DNA of 64,000 nt from JAWAFC01 sp038890815 (GTDB lineage: Archaea; Micrarchaeota; Micrarchaeia; Burarchaeales; JACRGF01), in the NCBI GenBank assembly GCA_038890815.1, contig JAWAFC010000002.1:1-64000 (forward strand). The letters run 5' to 3'. The notes beneath the pieces were generated by a model. It saw only the letters and a list, made by a program, of their open reading frames with translations, was not told where the DNA came from and searched no databases. Both the position numbers and the translations under genes were made by a program. This document shows, piece by piece, positions 24,365 to 33,771 of the stretch (the stretch's first letter is position 1; each line of letters opens with the position of its first letter).

Positions 24365-26920
24365 CTATATCCTGTAGTGGCGGAAGAAAATGTGTTTGGC
24401 CAGCTCCACTATCGCGAAGTAAGCAGCGATGACGGCAAGCACCACAGCGAGGAAATCTTTGTCCAACGGGACAAGCTCAAACGGCGCGGCCAGCGGGGAA
24501 TAGAGCAGCGCCACCGAGCCGAGCACAGTGAGGCATGAGGTTGTGAGCAACAGCTCTGATGGCCTGCTTCTGAAGAAGGCCTTTTTCGTCCTGAGCGCGA
24601 ATGTGGCTATGACCTCTGTGATGACAGAGAACAAAAACCATCCCGTCCGGAACAGCGCGGGCGGAGCATTGGCGATGGCGATGAGGAAGTAGATCATGAT
24701 GAAATCGAAAATTGAGCTTATCAGTCCAAAAAATATCATGAAGCGCGTGATGATGCCGATGTTCCACCGCTTTGGTTTGCGGAGGTCGTCATCGTCAACG
24801 CGGTCCGTTGGGATGGCCATGAGGGGGAAATCCGAGATGAAGTTTACGAGAAGGATCTGGGTGGGCAGCAGTGGGATGAAGGCGAGGAAGAGCGAGGCGA
24901 GCGACAGCGTCAGCATATTGCCGAAATTTGCGCTGATGGTGTTGAAGATGTATTTGGCGGTGTTGTTGAATGTCTTGCGCCCCTCCGCGATGCCGTCCGC
25001 GATCACGGTCAGGTCTTTCTTGAGCAGCACGATGTCGGCCGCCTCCTTGGCGATGTCCACGCCCGAGTCAACCGAAATGCCCACATCTGAAACGTGGAGC
25101 GCGGGCGCGTCGTTCACGCCATCGCCGATGTAGCCCGTGATGTGCCCGCCCTCTTTGAGCAGGGTGATGATCTCGTGCTTTTGCGCTGGCGTGAGGCGCG
25201 CGAACACATTGAAATCCTCCACCACTTTGGCGCGTTCGCGCCTTGTGAGGCTGGCGTACTCCGCGCCGGTTATCACCCTGCCGCCCTTGATTTCCAGCCC
25301 CACCTCCCTGCACACCTGTGCCGTGACAAGGGGGTTGTCGCCCGAGAGTATTTTCAGCTCGACGCCCAGCGCCGCCAGCCTCTGGATGGCCGCGGTGGCG
25401 CTTTTCTTTGGTGGGTCTGAGAAGACGAGCAGGCCGTAAAGGGCAAGGCCCTGCTCATCGGATGGTGAATACCGCTTCTTTGCGATAGCCTTGCCTGCCA
25501 GCGCGAGCACGCGGTAGCCCTGGGCGCTGAGCTCCTCGTACTCCTTCATTACCTTTTTCCTATAAGCTTCTATTCCCACCAACCGCTTGCCGATGCATGC
25601 GGTTGTGCAGGCGGCCAGCACTTTTTCTACCGAGCCCTTGCAGTAGAGATGCCTCCTCCCGGCCGAATCCTCCACGACAACGCTCATCCTCCTTCTCTCA
25701 AAGTCGAATGGGATAACCTCAACTGTGGCGTATTCCTTGAGGCGGTGGGCGAAGGACATGCGGCCTGCATGCTCCCACAGCGCGACATCGAACGGCGTGC
25801 CCGCGAGGCGGTGCCTGCCCGCAGCCACGGGGGAGCACAGCAGGGCGTACAGCAGCACGCGCTCATCCTTCTCCCCAGCCACATTGACGTGCCTCTCGAG
25901 CGTGAGCTTGTTTTCTGTGAGCGTGCCCGTCTTGTCCGTGCACAGCACATCCATGTCTCCCAGGTCCTCGATGCTCTCGAGCCTTTTGACAACCACTTTC
26001 TTGGCAGCGAGTACGAGCGCGCCGCTCGACAGCGTGAGCGTGATGATCATCGGCAGCATCTCGGGCGTGATGCCCACGGCGATGGCGAGCGCGAAAAGCA
26101 GGGAGAGCAGGGGGTCTTTGCCGAGCATGGTGTTGATCGCGAAGATGAAAACGGTCATGATGACTATGACTGCCAGGAACATGTCGCCAAAAGCGCGCAT
26201 GCTCCTCTCAAAGTCGGTGGGGGGTGGGCGCGCCTTCAGGAAAGCGGCCGTGCGTCCCAGCTCGGTGTGCCTGCCGGTTGCGATGACCACGCCGATGCCC
26301 GAGCCGCTGGCCACGTGCGTGCCCGCAAAGGCGATGTTGCGCAGCTCCTGTATGATGGGCTTCTCCACCTTCACAGGGGAGGCGCTCTTCTCGACCGGTG
26401 CGGACTCGCCCGTCAGCACGGACTCGTCGGTAGCGAGGGCGAGGGCTGAAATGAGCCTCACATCGGCCGGCACGATGTCGCCCATGGCGAGCTCAACGAT
26501 GTCGCCGGGCACGAGCTCGGCAGCGTTTATCTCCACCCTCCGGCCATCGCGGATGACCTTCGCCCTGATGGGGAGGTATCGCGCGAGCTTCTCGAGCGCG
26601 CGCTCCGACTTGAGCTCCTGCAGGAAGCCGAGCACTGCATTGATGAGCAGGATGGCTATGATGATGGCCGACTCTGTGAGCTCCCCCAGAAAGCCCGCTA
26701 TGGCGGCTGCGACGAACAGGATTACCACGAGGGGGGAGGTGAATTGGGAAAGGAGAATCTCGAGCGCGGGCTTCCTCCTCCATCTCTCCACCTCGTTTCT
26801 CCCCCATTTCCTTAGCCTGAGCGCGACCTCGTGGGAGGAGAGGCCCGCAGGCGTTGAGTGCAGTTCGGCGAGCACCTCATCGGCGGGCTTGGCGAACAGG
26901 CTGGCTTCCACGCAGGCCAT
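24365..26920 (-). CDS. P-type cation-transporting ATPase, Mg-transport-like
   Basis: An 851-residue membrane ATPase with an N-terminal cation-ATPase domain, TGES actuator loop (170-173), phosphorylation site Asp329 in CTDKTGTLTENK, KGSVE nucleotide region, and GDGVNDAP hinge. Membrane helix 4 reads VGITPEMLPMI and helix 6 LLVNFISDFPLMAIP, closer to magnesium-translocating MgtA-type ATPases than to Ca or Na/K pumps. Ion specificity is inferred. About ten membrane helices are present and the length is typical. Confidence 0.87.
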   Translation of the reverse strand: MACVEASLFAKPADEVLAELHSTPAGLSSHEVALRLRKWGRNEVERWRRKPALEILLSQFTSPLVVILFVAAAIAGFLGELTESAIIIAILLINAVLGFLQELKSERALEKLARYLPIRAKVIRDGRRVEINAAELVPGDIVELAMGDIVPADVRLISALALATDESVLTGESAPVEKSASPVKVEKPIIQELRNIAFAGTHVASGSGIGVVIATGRHTELGRTAAFLKARPPPTDFERSMRAFGDMFLAVIVIMTVFIFAINTMLGKDPLLSLLFALAIAVGITPEMLPMIITLTLSSGALVLAAKKVVVKRLESIEDLGDMDVLCTDKTGTLTENKLTLERHVNVAGEKDERVLLYALLCSPVAAGRHRLAGTPFDVALWEHAGRMSFAHRLKEYATVEVIPFDFERRRMSVVVEDSAGRRHLYCKGSVEKVLAACTTACIGKRLVGIEAYRKKVMKEYEELSAQGYRVLALAGKAIAKKRYSPSDEQGLALYGLLVFSDPPKKSATAAIQRLAALGVELKILSGDNPLVTAQVCREVGLEIKGGRVITGAEYASLTRRERAKVVEDFNVFARLTPAQKHEIITLLKEGGHITGYIGDGVNDAPALHVSDVGISVDSGVDIAKEAADIVLLKKDLTVIADGIAEGRKTFNNTAKYIFNTISANFGNMLTLSLASLFLAFIPLLPTQILLVNFISDFPLMAIPTDRVDDDDLRKPKRWNIGIITRFMIFFGLISSIFDFIMIYFLIAIANAPPALFRTGWFLFSVITEVIATFALRTKKAFFRSRPSELLLTTSCLTVLGSVALLYSPLAAPFELVPLDKDFLAVVLAVIAAYFAIVELAKHIFFRHYRI

Positions 26921-26944
26921 TCAGCTCGTGGGTTAAAAAAGATT

Positions 26945-27619
26945 TCAAAAGCCCGCGCTGTACTCATAGGCAGAGAGCACCTTTGCCAGCACGGCGGGTG
27001 CTGTGAGCTCGATGGGGGAGAGTGAAATCCTGGGCAGGTTTGCCAGCGCAGTTTGGCTCAAGAAGTCTCCGTGGGGAAATCCCCCGATGACCACACCTGC
27101 ATCCCTGTGGGCCTCGAAAAAGCCAGCAAGCTCTCTCAGCGAGCATGGCTTGCCCCTCACATCGCACACCAGCAGAGCGAAGCCGCTCAGCTCGCCCAGC
27201 AGGCCCGCGAGCGATTTTTCCTCAAGCCACAGCAGCCTCTCGCCGTTTGCCTCAATGCTTTTCTTTTTGTACAGGTCTTCGATGAGGCCTACAAACTGAT
27301 TATAATTTCTGGGCAGGCGTGTTACGGGATTCACGCGAACCACCTTGTCCTCCAGCGTGTGAACAGATATGCACAGCTGGCCTGCCTTGTTGAGCTGGGA
27401 GTCGAGCGCGAGCTTGAGGAGGTCATGCACGATGTCTGGCCTGCCCCTCCGCTGCCCATTTTCGAGTTCCTCCATCGCCCTCCAGTGCAGGCTAGCATCC
27501 AACAGAAGCTCTGCTGGCTTCTTCTTCCTCTTCCTCGCGTGCGAGGTTATTGTGGGATGGCGGGCGATGGCTACCGGAACAAGCTCGAGCGCAGCATCGG
27601 CTATGACGACGGCCAGCAT
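26945..27619 (-). CDS. nep1: Nep1/Emg1 rRNA pseudouridine N1-methyltransferase
   Basis: Methylates a pseudouridine in helix 35 of 16S rRNA and assists small-subunit assembly. The 224-residue SPOUT protein carries IADAALELVP at the N-terminus, LLLDASLHWRAM, RRGRPDIVHDLLKLALDS, the substrate segment VTRLPRNYNQF, and C-terminal IGGFPHGDF of the trefoil knot. The ATG at 27619 is 27 bp from a CTTAAAT box (minus strand) that sits on the start of the divergent naxE. Confidence 0.94.
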   Translation of the reverse strand: MLAVVIADAALELVPVAIARHPTITSHARKRKKKPAELLLDASLHWRAMEELENGQRRGRPDIVHDLLKLALDSQLNKAGQLCISVHTLEDKVVRVNPVTRLPRNYNQFVGLIEDLYKKKSIEANGERLLWLEEKSLAGLLGELSGFALLVCDVRGKPCSLRELAGFFEAHRDAGVVIGGFPHGDFLSQTALANLPRISLSPIELTAPAVLAKVLSAYEYSAGF

Positions 27620-27649
27620 AATTTAAATCCGAAAAAGCAAAACTTAAAT
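27620..27649. promoter_or_regulatory. Interlocked divergent promoters, nep1 / NAD(P)HX epimerase
   Basis: Only 30 bp separate the two start codons. ATTTAAAT (27621-27628) lies 25 bp before the plus-strand GTG and 2 bp from the nep1 ATG. CTTAAAT (27643-27649) lies 27 bp before the nep1 ATG and abuts the GTG. This is the clearest example of reciprocally placed boxes in the window. Confidence 0.6.
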
Positions 27650-28357
27650 GTGCAGGCTGTTTCGCGCGAGCAGATGGCCGAGCTGGACAGGCTGGCCGAA
27701 ACGATGGGTGTGGGAACGGCCGAGCTCATGGAAAGGGCGGGCGAGAGAATTGCCGAGCTTGCCGAGAAAATGGCAGGTGGCAAAAACATTGCCGTGCTGT
27801 GCGGGCATGGCAACAATGGCGGGGATGGTCTGTGCGCTGCACGAAAGCTGGCCGCACGTGGTTTTTCTGTCACAGTATTCCTGGCGAGTCCAAGAGAGAA
27901 ATACTCGGGCGAGCCGCGCAATCAGCTCGAGCGCGCAGAGAGGGCGGGCATCCGCGTTGTGGAAGCCAATGAGAAGGCCGGTTTCGCCACATTTGATCTT
28001 CTCATCGATGCGCTGCTGGGCTTCAACCTCAGCGGTGCGCCCCGCGGAAAATTCGCCGAGCTCATCAGGGCAGCGAATGCGAGCGGAAAACCCATTCTGG
28101 CGGTTGACCTGCCCTCGGGCCTCGATGCCAACTCCGGGGAGGCGTTCGAGCCCTGTATAAAGGCAGCCGCCACAGTTACGCTCGCCTATCCAAAAATTGG
28201 TCTGTTGGAGGAAAAAGCAAGGGGATTTGTCGGCAGGCTATTTCTCGCCGACATCGGCATGCCGGCCGGTGCGTGCATACGAGCGGGCCTCAAGCCGATC
28301 GCCTTCAGCAGCAAGTTGGTTGAGCTCACACGAGCTGCCCGACCGCAGAGCCGATGA
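27650..28357 (+). CDS. naxE: NAD(P)H-hydrate epimerase
   Basis: Epimerises damaged NAD(P)HX so that a dehydratase can repair it. The 235-residue protein is a single YjeF-N domain: SREQMAELDRLAE at the start, CGHGNNGGDGLCAARKL for phosphate binding, IDALLGFNLSG, VDLPSGLDANSG, and TLAYPKIGL near the end. The dehydratase domain often fused in archaea is absent and is not encoded next to it. The GTG start is set by the upstream ATTTAAAT box. The 3' end overlaps the convergent VIT1-like gene by 32 bp. Confidence 0.9.
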   Translation: MQAVSREQMAELDRLAETMGVGTAELMERAGERIAELAEKMAGGKNIAVLCGHGNNGGDGLCAARKLAARGFSVTVFLASPREKYSGEPRNQLERAERAGIRVVEANEKAGFATFDLLIDALLGFNLSGAPRGKFAELIRAANASGKPILAVDLPSGLDANSGEAFEPCIKAAATVTLAYPKIGLLEEKARGFVGRLFLADIGMPAGACIRAGLKPIAFSSKLVELTRAARPQSR

Positions 28358-29111
28358 GATAGCCAGCGAGCGCGGCCGCACCGCCCACGAGGGCCATCTC
28401 GAGCCCGCTTCTCAGCGGGCTTCCGATAGTCATGCGCGCCTTCTGCCAGCCAGCAAGAAACAGCACTGCCACCGAGAGGGCAGCTGAGGCAAGCATCGCG
28501 GGCCACACCGGAGCGAACGCAAAAGGTATGAGCGGGATGAAAGAGCCGGCCAGCGATGCCAGCCCGACGACTGCGGCCTCACGCGCTGGATTCACCTTCC
28601 TCATTTCCGCGCCTAGCCCCAGCTCATCGCTCAACATGACCTCAAGCCATGTCCGCTTGTTTGAGGTTATTTTCCTCACGATGTTATTGAGCGCATTTCC
28701 GCGAAAGCCCTTCTTCATGTAGAGAAGGCGCACTTCCTCCCTCTCCACTTCGGGCAGGTGCGCCATCTCCCATTTTTCCCTCTCAACCTCGCTCCTGTAG
28801 TGATCCTGCATGGCGCGCGCCGAAGTATAGGCCACGGCGGCCATGGAGATGCTTTCAGCAAATGTGCCCGCAAGGCCGGCCACGAGGACAAGTTGCGCAT
28901 TGGTGGTCGCGCTCGCAACGCCCAGCGCGATGCCGAGCACATTCACCAGCCCGTCCTGTCCTCCGAGAATGATTTGCCTGAGGAGAGAGCCCGTGGGCGC
29001 TCTCTGCGTGTACTCCTCGAGCTCCATGGCCGCGGCTTTGCTGATTTTCGCTCTCGTGAGCTTCTCCTTCAACAGCGAGACGAGCTTTGAGCGCGGGTGA
29101 ATGCGTGCCAT
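28326..29111 (-). CDS. VIT1/CCC1-family iron/manganese transporter
   Basis: A 261-residue membrane protein. The first membrane helix holds the signature GGQDGLVNVLGIALG, followed by FAESISMAAVAYTSARA. A cytoplasmic Glu-rich helical insert (about 105-150, EREKWEMAHLPEVEREEV) matches the metal-binding domain of VIT transporters, and three further helices complete the fold. Such proteins move Fe2+ or Mn2+ out of the cytoplasm. A CTAAATAATTTG box about 24 bp before the ATG suggests its own promoter. Confidence 0.9.
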   Translation of the reverse strand: MARIHPRSKLVSLLKEKLTRAKISKAAAMELEEYTQRAPTGSLLRQIILGGQDGLVNVLGIALGVASATTNAQLVLVAGLAGTFAESISMAAVAYTSARAMQDHYRSEVEREKWEMAHLPEVEREEVRLLYMKKGFRGNALNNIVRKITSNKRTWLEVMLSDELGLGAEMRKVNPAREAAVVGLASLAGSFIPLIPFAFAPVWPAMLASAALSVAVLFLAGWQKARMTIGSPLRSGLEMALVGGAAALAGYLIGSAVGQLV

Positions 29112-29129
29112 GAGGATATTTGGATCAAA

Positions 29130-30560
29130 TTATTTAGCTTTCTTCCTTTCCTGGAAAATGTGAATGGCTTTGCCCAGCGCGGCCTCGGCAGCCTCCATGA
29201 GCGCCTCGCTGAGCGTGGGGTGTGGGTGGATGGTGGCAGCCACATCCTCTGCCAGCGCGCCCATCTCGAGCGCCAGCGTGGCCTCGCTGATCAAGTCGCT
29301 GGCATCGGGCCCCACAACATGCACGCCGAGCAGCAGCCCTGTTTTGGCGTCCGCCACAACTTTCACAAAGCCATCCGGCTCATTGAGCGTGAGCGCGCGA
29401 GCTGAGGCATGAAATGGGAACTTGCCCACTTTGATGGCCAGCCCTTTCTGCCTCGCCTCCTCCTCGCTCATGCCCACCGAGGCTATCTCGGGGTCGCTGA
29501 AAACCGCTGTAGGGATGAATGCGTTGTCAAAAGCAGCCGGCAGGCCTGCGATGGCCTCAGCAGCGACCTTGCCCTCACGAAAGCCTTTGTGCGCGAGCAG
29601 GGGCGGGCCGGTCACATCACCAATGGCATAAATGTTTGGGTCGGTGGTCTGCCTCTGCTCGTTGACTTTTATGAAGCCCTGTTCGGTGAGTTGCACGCGC
29701 GTCCTCTCCAGCCCCAGCTCTGCCGTGTTTGGCCTGTGACCTATCGCCACGAGCACTTTGTCAGCCTCGAAGGAGCGCTCGCCCGAGGGGGAGGATGCCC
29801 TGACGAGCGCGCGGCCTCCGCTCCTCTCGAGCGCGCGGGGCACTGTGTTTGTATAAATTGACACGCCTAGCCGCGTGAGATGGGCGTGCACGAGCGCCGC
29901 CAGGTCGGCATCGATGCCCGTGAGGATGCGCTCGCTGCGCTGGAGTATGCTCACGCGGCTGCCGAGCTTCGCATACAGCGTGCCCATCTCGACACCGATG
30001 TAGCCACCGCCGATGATGAGAAGGTCGCCGGGAACCTCTGTCAGCTCGAGCGCCTGGCGGGCTGACAGTACTGTTTCGCTGTCGAACTCAAAACCCTTGA
30101 GCGGTGCCGCCGACGAGCCTGTGGCGATGACTGCCTTCTTGAACTTTATCGCGCCTCCGCCTTCCTCGCTCCTGTAACTCGCGCGCGAGGAGGATTCAAA
30201 AAATGCCGTGGCGTGTATGACCTCAACGCCGTAGCGCGCGCATAGCCCGGCGATGCCATTTCGCAACTGCTCCTCCACGCGGTTCTTCCAGGCCTGCAGC
30301 CGTGGCATGTCGACGCGCGCGCCCTCGATGTGCAGCCCCAGCCTATCCAGCTCCTTAATCTCGTGAAATAGCTTGGCGACCTGGATGAGCGCCTTGCTCG
30401 GCACACAGCCATGGTTCAGGCAAACACCGCCGAGCTTCTCCTTGTCGATCAGCACAACATCTTTGCCAAGCTGGGCAGCGCGCAGCGCGCACACATAGCC
30501 TCCCGGCCCACCACCTATGACGAGCACATCGCACTGGCGCTCGAGCTCGCCCATCACCAT
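29130..30560 (-). CDS. lpdA: Dihydrolipoamide dehydrogenase (E3)
   Basis: Reoxidises the E2-bound dihydrolipoyl group with NAD. The 476-residue flavoprotein has the FAD motif VIGGGPGGYVCALRA, the redox pair Cys47/Cys52 in GGVCLNHGCVPSK, the NAD motif IIGGGYIGVEMG, the ATG-like AIGDVTGPPLLAHKG segment, and the C-terminal His-Glu catalytic pair in HPHPTLSEAL. The start ATG overlaps the E2 stop by 1 bp (TGATG); a second ATG two codons on is also possible. Last gene of the lipA-E1-E2-E3 operon. Confidence 0.95.
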   Translation of the reverse strand: MVMGELERQCDVLVIGGGPGGYVCALRAAQLGKDVVLIDKEKLGGVCLNHGCVPSKALIQVAKLFHEIKELDRLGLHIEGARVDMPRLQAWKNRVEEQLRNGIAGLCARYGVEVIHATAFFESSSRASYRSEEGGGAIKFKKAVIATGSSAAPLKGFEFDSETVLSARQALELTEVPGDLLIIGGGYIGVEMGTLYAKLGSRVSILQRSERILTGIDADLAALVHAHLTRLGVSIYTNTVPRALERSGGRALVRASSPSGERSFEADKVLVAIGHRPNTAELGLERTRVQLTEQGFIKVNEQRQTTDPNIYAIGDVTGPPLLAHKGFREGKVAAEAIAGLPAAFDNAFIPTAVFSDPEIASVGMSEEEARQKGLAIKVGKFPFHASARALTLNEPDGFVKVVADAKTGLLLGVHVVGPDASDLISEATLALEMGALAEDVAATIHPHPTLSEALMEAAEAALGKAIHIFQERKKAK

Positions 30561-31702
30561 CAGACCACATCCACCAGCAGAAGGCTCGGGTCCTCGAGGT
30601 GTTGCTTGATCGCATTCACAAAGCGCGCGGCGGCCGCGCCATCCGTGATTCTGTGATCGAAGGAGAGCGAGAGTGGGAGGAGCTTGCGCACAACTATTTG
30701 GCCATCCAGCACGGCAGGCGCATCCCTGATTCTGCCCGTGCCCAATATGGCGCACTCGCCTGGATTGATGATGGGGGTGGCAAAAATGCCCCCCAGCGTG
30801 CCGATGTTCGTGATGGTGAAGGTGCTGCCGCGCAGCTCTTCGAGCGAAACTTTCCTTTCTCTGGCCCTCTCCGAAAGCTCGTTCATCTCGCGCGCGAGCT
30901 CAAGGATGTCCTTGCTGTCGGCATTCCTTATCACGACCACCAGCAGGCCGTCGGGAGTGTCGACCGCAATGCCGAGGTTGATATATTTCTTGATGACGAT
31001 TTCGCCTTTCTCCTCATCGATGGAGGCATTGAATATGGGGTGGTGTTTGAGGGAGAGGATGACCGCGCGCGCGATGAATGGCAGAAAGGTCAGGTGAATG
31101 CCTTTTGCCTGCGCCAGCGCTTTCTTGCCCTCCCTCAGCTTCCACAGCTCTGTCACATCACACTCATCCATGTGGGTGACGTGTGGTATGGTGAATGCGC
31201 TCTGGCTCATGCGCTGGGCAATGAGCTTGCGCACGCCGACGAGCGGGATGCGCTCCACAGGTCCTTCGATGTGCACTGGAGGCGGAGCGCGCGGTGCTGT
31301 GCTGGCAGCGCGCACATCCTGCTCGGTGATCCTGCCTGCAGGCCCTGTGCCTCTTATTTTTGTCAAATCGACTCCGAGCTCGCGTGCCAGCTTACGCACT
31401 GCGGGCGTGGCGAGCGGGCGAGCGGCCGGCTGGAGAGGGGCGGTGGCTTCCGGCGCGCTCTCCCCCTCCTCGCCGATTGCCGCGAGCGCCTCGCCGACTT
31501 TAACCACGCCACCCTCTGGCACATATAGGCGCAGCACGATGCCTGCTTTCGGCGAGGGCATCTCGACAACGGCCTTGTCGGTCTCAATCTCTCCGAGCGG
31601 TTGGTCTTCCTTAACGCGCTCGCCCTCCTTGACGAGCCACTTGACCACGCGGCCCTCGGTGATGCCCTCACCGACATCCGGAAATCGAAACACATACACC
31701 AT
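30560..31702 (-). CDS. pdhC: Dihydrolipoamide acyltransferase (E2)
   Basis: Core of the 2-oxoacid dehydrogenase complex. From the ATG at 31702 the protein has 380 residues: a single lipoyl domain (1-80) with the lipoylated Lys in EIETDKAVVEM, an Ala/Pro linker, a peripheral-subunit-binding domain (about 97-130, ATPAVRKLARELGVDL), and a catalytic domain with SFDHRITDGAAAARF. A TTG at 31714 is an alternative start, but MVYVFRFPDVGEG matches the usual beginning. The substrate (pyruvate, branched-chain or other) cannot be fixed from sequence. Confidence 0.93.
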   Translation of the reverse strand: MVYVFRFPDVGEGITEGRVVKWLVKEGERVKEDQPLGEIETDKAVVEMPSPKAGIVLRLYVPEGGVVKVGEALAAIGEEGESAPEATAPLQPAARPLATPAVRKLARELGVDLTKIRGTGPAGRITEQDVRAASTAPRAPPPVHIEGPVERIPLVGVRKLIAQRMSQSAFTIPHVTHMDECDVTELWKLREGKKALAQAKGIHLTFLPFIARAVILSLKHHPIFNASIDEEKGEIVIKKYINLGIAVDTPDGLLVVVIRNADSKDILELAREMNELSERARERKVSLEELRGSTFTITNIGTLGGIFATPIINPGECAILGTGRIRDAPAVLDGQIVVRKLLPLSLSFDHRITDGAAAARFVNAIKQHLEDPSLLLVDVV

Positions 31703-31710
31703 GCCATCAC

Positions 31711-32688
31711 TCAATAGCTCATTGTCTCTCTGACCGCCATTTTTACCTTGAGCGTGTTGGGGAGATAATAGTCCTCGAGCTTGGGGTAGGGCACGGGCAC
31801 ATCGTATGAGGCAACGCGCGCGGGAGGTGCCTCAAGGGAGAGAAAGGCTTTCTCATTGATGCGTGCGATGATCTCTGCGGCCACGCTGAATGAGCGCGGC
31901 TCCTCCTCAACAACGACAACGCGCCCCGTCTTGCGCACGCTCGCCATGATGGCCTCGTCATCCAGCGGGGAAAGCGTGCGCAAGTCGAGCAGCTCGCAGC
32001 TCGTGCCCTCCTTCTCGAGCTGCTCGGCAGCCTCCATCGTCGTCCTCATCATAGCGCCCCACGAGATGAGCGTGATGTCCGTACCTTCCTTGACCACTTT
32101 TGCTTTGCCCAGTGGTATCTCATACAGCTCGTCGGGAACTTCCTCCCTGAAGGCTCGGTAAAGGCGCTTTGGCTCAAAGAAAAACACTGGGTCGGGGTCG
32201 CGGATGGAGGCCACCAGCAGGCCTTTGGCGTCGCTGGGCGTGGAGGGTATGACGACCTTGATGCCCGGGATGTGGCACCACAGCGCCTCCATGCTGTCAC
32301 TGTGATGCTCAAGCGCGCGCACGCCTCCGCCGTACGGCGCGCGTATCACGAGTGGTACCGTGAAGCGCCCACGTGAGCGGTTGCGAATGCGGGCCGCATG
32401 ATTTATGATTTGCTGGAAGGCCAGATAGGTGAAGCCATCGAACTGGAGCTCGGCCACAGGCCTCAAGCCGTTGATGGCCATGCCTATGGAGACGCCGATG
32501 ATGCCACTCTCGGCCAGTGGGGTGTCGAGCACGCGCGCCTCACCGAAACTCTCCCAGAGCCCCTGGGTGGCGCGAAAAACGCCACCGTTCCTGCCGACAT
32601 CCTCGCCGAGAACGACAACTGACGGATCGCGTTGCATTTCCTGGTGCAGTGCCTGATTTACTGCTTCTACCAGATTGAGCTTGGCCAT
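31711..32688 (-). CDS. pdhB: 2-oxoacid dehydrogenase E1 beta subunit
   Basis: The 325-residue transketolase-like subunit pairs with E1 alpha to decarboxylate the 2-oxoacid. Conserved blocks include NQALHQEMQRDPSVVVLGED, DTPLAESGIIGVSIGMA, the RAPYGGGVRALEHHSDSME segment, and IPSTPSDAKGLL. It begins directly after the E1 alpha stop and ends next to the E2 start, so the three are translated from one message. Confidence 0.95.
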   Translation of the reverse strand: MAKLNLVEAVNQALHQEMQRDPSVVVLGEDVGRNGGVFRATQGLWESFGEARVLDTPLAESGIIGVSIGMAINGLRPVAELQFDGFTYLAFQQIINHAARIRNRSRGRFTVPLVIRAPYGGGVRALEHHSDSMEALWCHIPGIKVVIPSTPSDAKGLLVASIRDPDPVFFFEPKRLYRAFREEVPDELYEIPLGKAKVVKEGTDITLISWGAMMRTTMEAAEQLEKEGTSCELLDLRTLSPLDDEAIMASVRKTGRVVVVEEEPRSFSVAAEIIARINEKAFLSLEAPPARVASYDVPVPYPKLEDYYLPNTLKVKMAVRETMSY

Positions 32689-33771
32689 TCATTCCCCCTG
32701 CCGTGCTTCCAGGTACCTCTTGAGCTCGCCCTCCTGTTCGATCAGGTTTGGTGTCATCTTTTCAAAGACGAAGTGGAAGAAGTCTGTGGGCGAGGGCGTG
32801 TGCGCCTCGGCCTCCCTGACAGCCTGCTCTATGATGGCACGCGCCTCGCGCACCACCTCCTCCTCATAAGCCTCATTCCATAGTCCTTTTCTCCTAAGAT
32901 AATTCCGGAACCGCTCGATCGGGTCCTTCTGCCTCCAGGCAGCAACCTCCTCCTCGCTCCTGTAGCGCGTCGGGTCGTCGGCAGTTGTGTGGGGCCCTAT
33001 GCGGTAGGTGACGCATTCGATGAGCGTTGGGCCCTGCCCGGCACGGGCCCTCTCGACGGCTTCCCTTGTGGCCTTGTACACGGCCAGTGCATCGTTGCCA
33101 TCCACCTGTATGCCGGGAAAGCCGTATGCGATGGCCTTCTGCGCAAGCGTTTGGGATGCGGTCTGCCTTTCCCTCGGCACGCTTATGGCATACTGGTTAT
33201 TGCGACACACGAATACCACGGGGCACTTGAAAGTTCCGGCAAAGTTCATGCCCTCATGAAAATCGCCCTCGCTTGTGCCGCCATCGCCAAAGAAAACGAG
33301 CGTGACGCGCTTTCGGCCGAGAAGCTTGTCCGCAAGGGCGGCGCCCGTGGCGTGCAGTACCTGTGAGGCGATCGGAATGGTGATGGTGAAGCAATTCAGC
33401 CCCTCCGGAATGCGATTGCCGTCCTCGCTGCCCATGAAGGCCAGGAAGAGCAGCTTGGGGGGAAGCCCTCGCGCGAAGTAAGCGCCGTGTTCCCTGTATG
33501 AGGGGAAAAGCCAGTCGCCCTGCTCAAGCGCCAACGCGCTGGCCACGTGCGTGGCCTCCTCGCCCTCGCTGGGGGCATAGGTGAGCAGGCGGCCCTGCCT
33601 TTGTAGCGACATTGCCTTGGCATCAAAAGTCCTCTCGAGCACCATGGTGCGGTACATTTTGTCCAGCAGCTCTGGCGGTAGCTTGGGCTCGAGCGATTCA
33701 TCGTAACTGCCATCCTGGTTAACTATGCTGAGGTAGTCGATGCCGAACTCGGCCACTCTCCTCAACGGCAT
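32689..33771 (-). CDS. pdhA: 2-oxoacid dehydrogenase E1 alpha subunit
   Basis: Thiamine-diphosphate subunit of 360 residues. The ThDP/Mg motif reads GDGGTSEGDFHEGMNFAG and continues to CRNNQYAIS. Phosphorylation-loop-like YRIGPHTTADDPTRYR follows. The N-terminal segment (LSIVNQDGS, LPPELLDKMYRTM) is typical of bacterial and archaeal E1 alpha. The gene overlaps the end of lipA by 10 bp, placing lipoate synthesis and its use in one transcript. Confidence 0.95.
   Translation of the reverse strand: MPLRRVAEFGIDYLSIVNQDGSYDESLEPKLPPELLDKMYRTMVLERTFDAKAMSLQRQGRLLTYAPSEGEEATHVASALALEQGDWLFPSYREHGAYFARGLPPKLLFLAFMGSEDGNRIPEGLNCFTITIPIASQVLHATGAALADKLLGRKRVTLVFFGDGGTSEGDFHEGMNFAGTFKCPVVFVCRNNQYAISVPRERQTASQTLAQKAIAYGFPGIQVDGNDALAVYKATREAVERARAGQGPTLIECVTYRIGPHTTADDPTRYRSEEEVAAWRQKDPIERFRNYLRRKGLWNEAYEEEVVREARAIIEQAVREAEAHTPSPTDFFHFVFEKMTPNLIEQEGELKRYLEARQGE

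Noticed and set aside
25725..26936. 403-residue plus-strand frame opposite the P-type ATPase
   Set aside because: Ser/Ala/Met-rich antisense composition without domains; the ATPase motifs on the other strand are unambiguous.
30561..30755. 65-codon upstream extension of lpdA
   Set aside because: It lies inside the E2 catalytic domain in another frame; the TGATG overlap gives the natural start.
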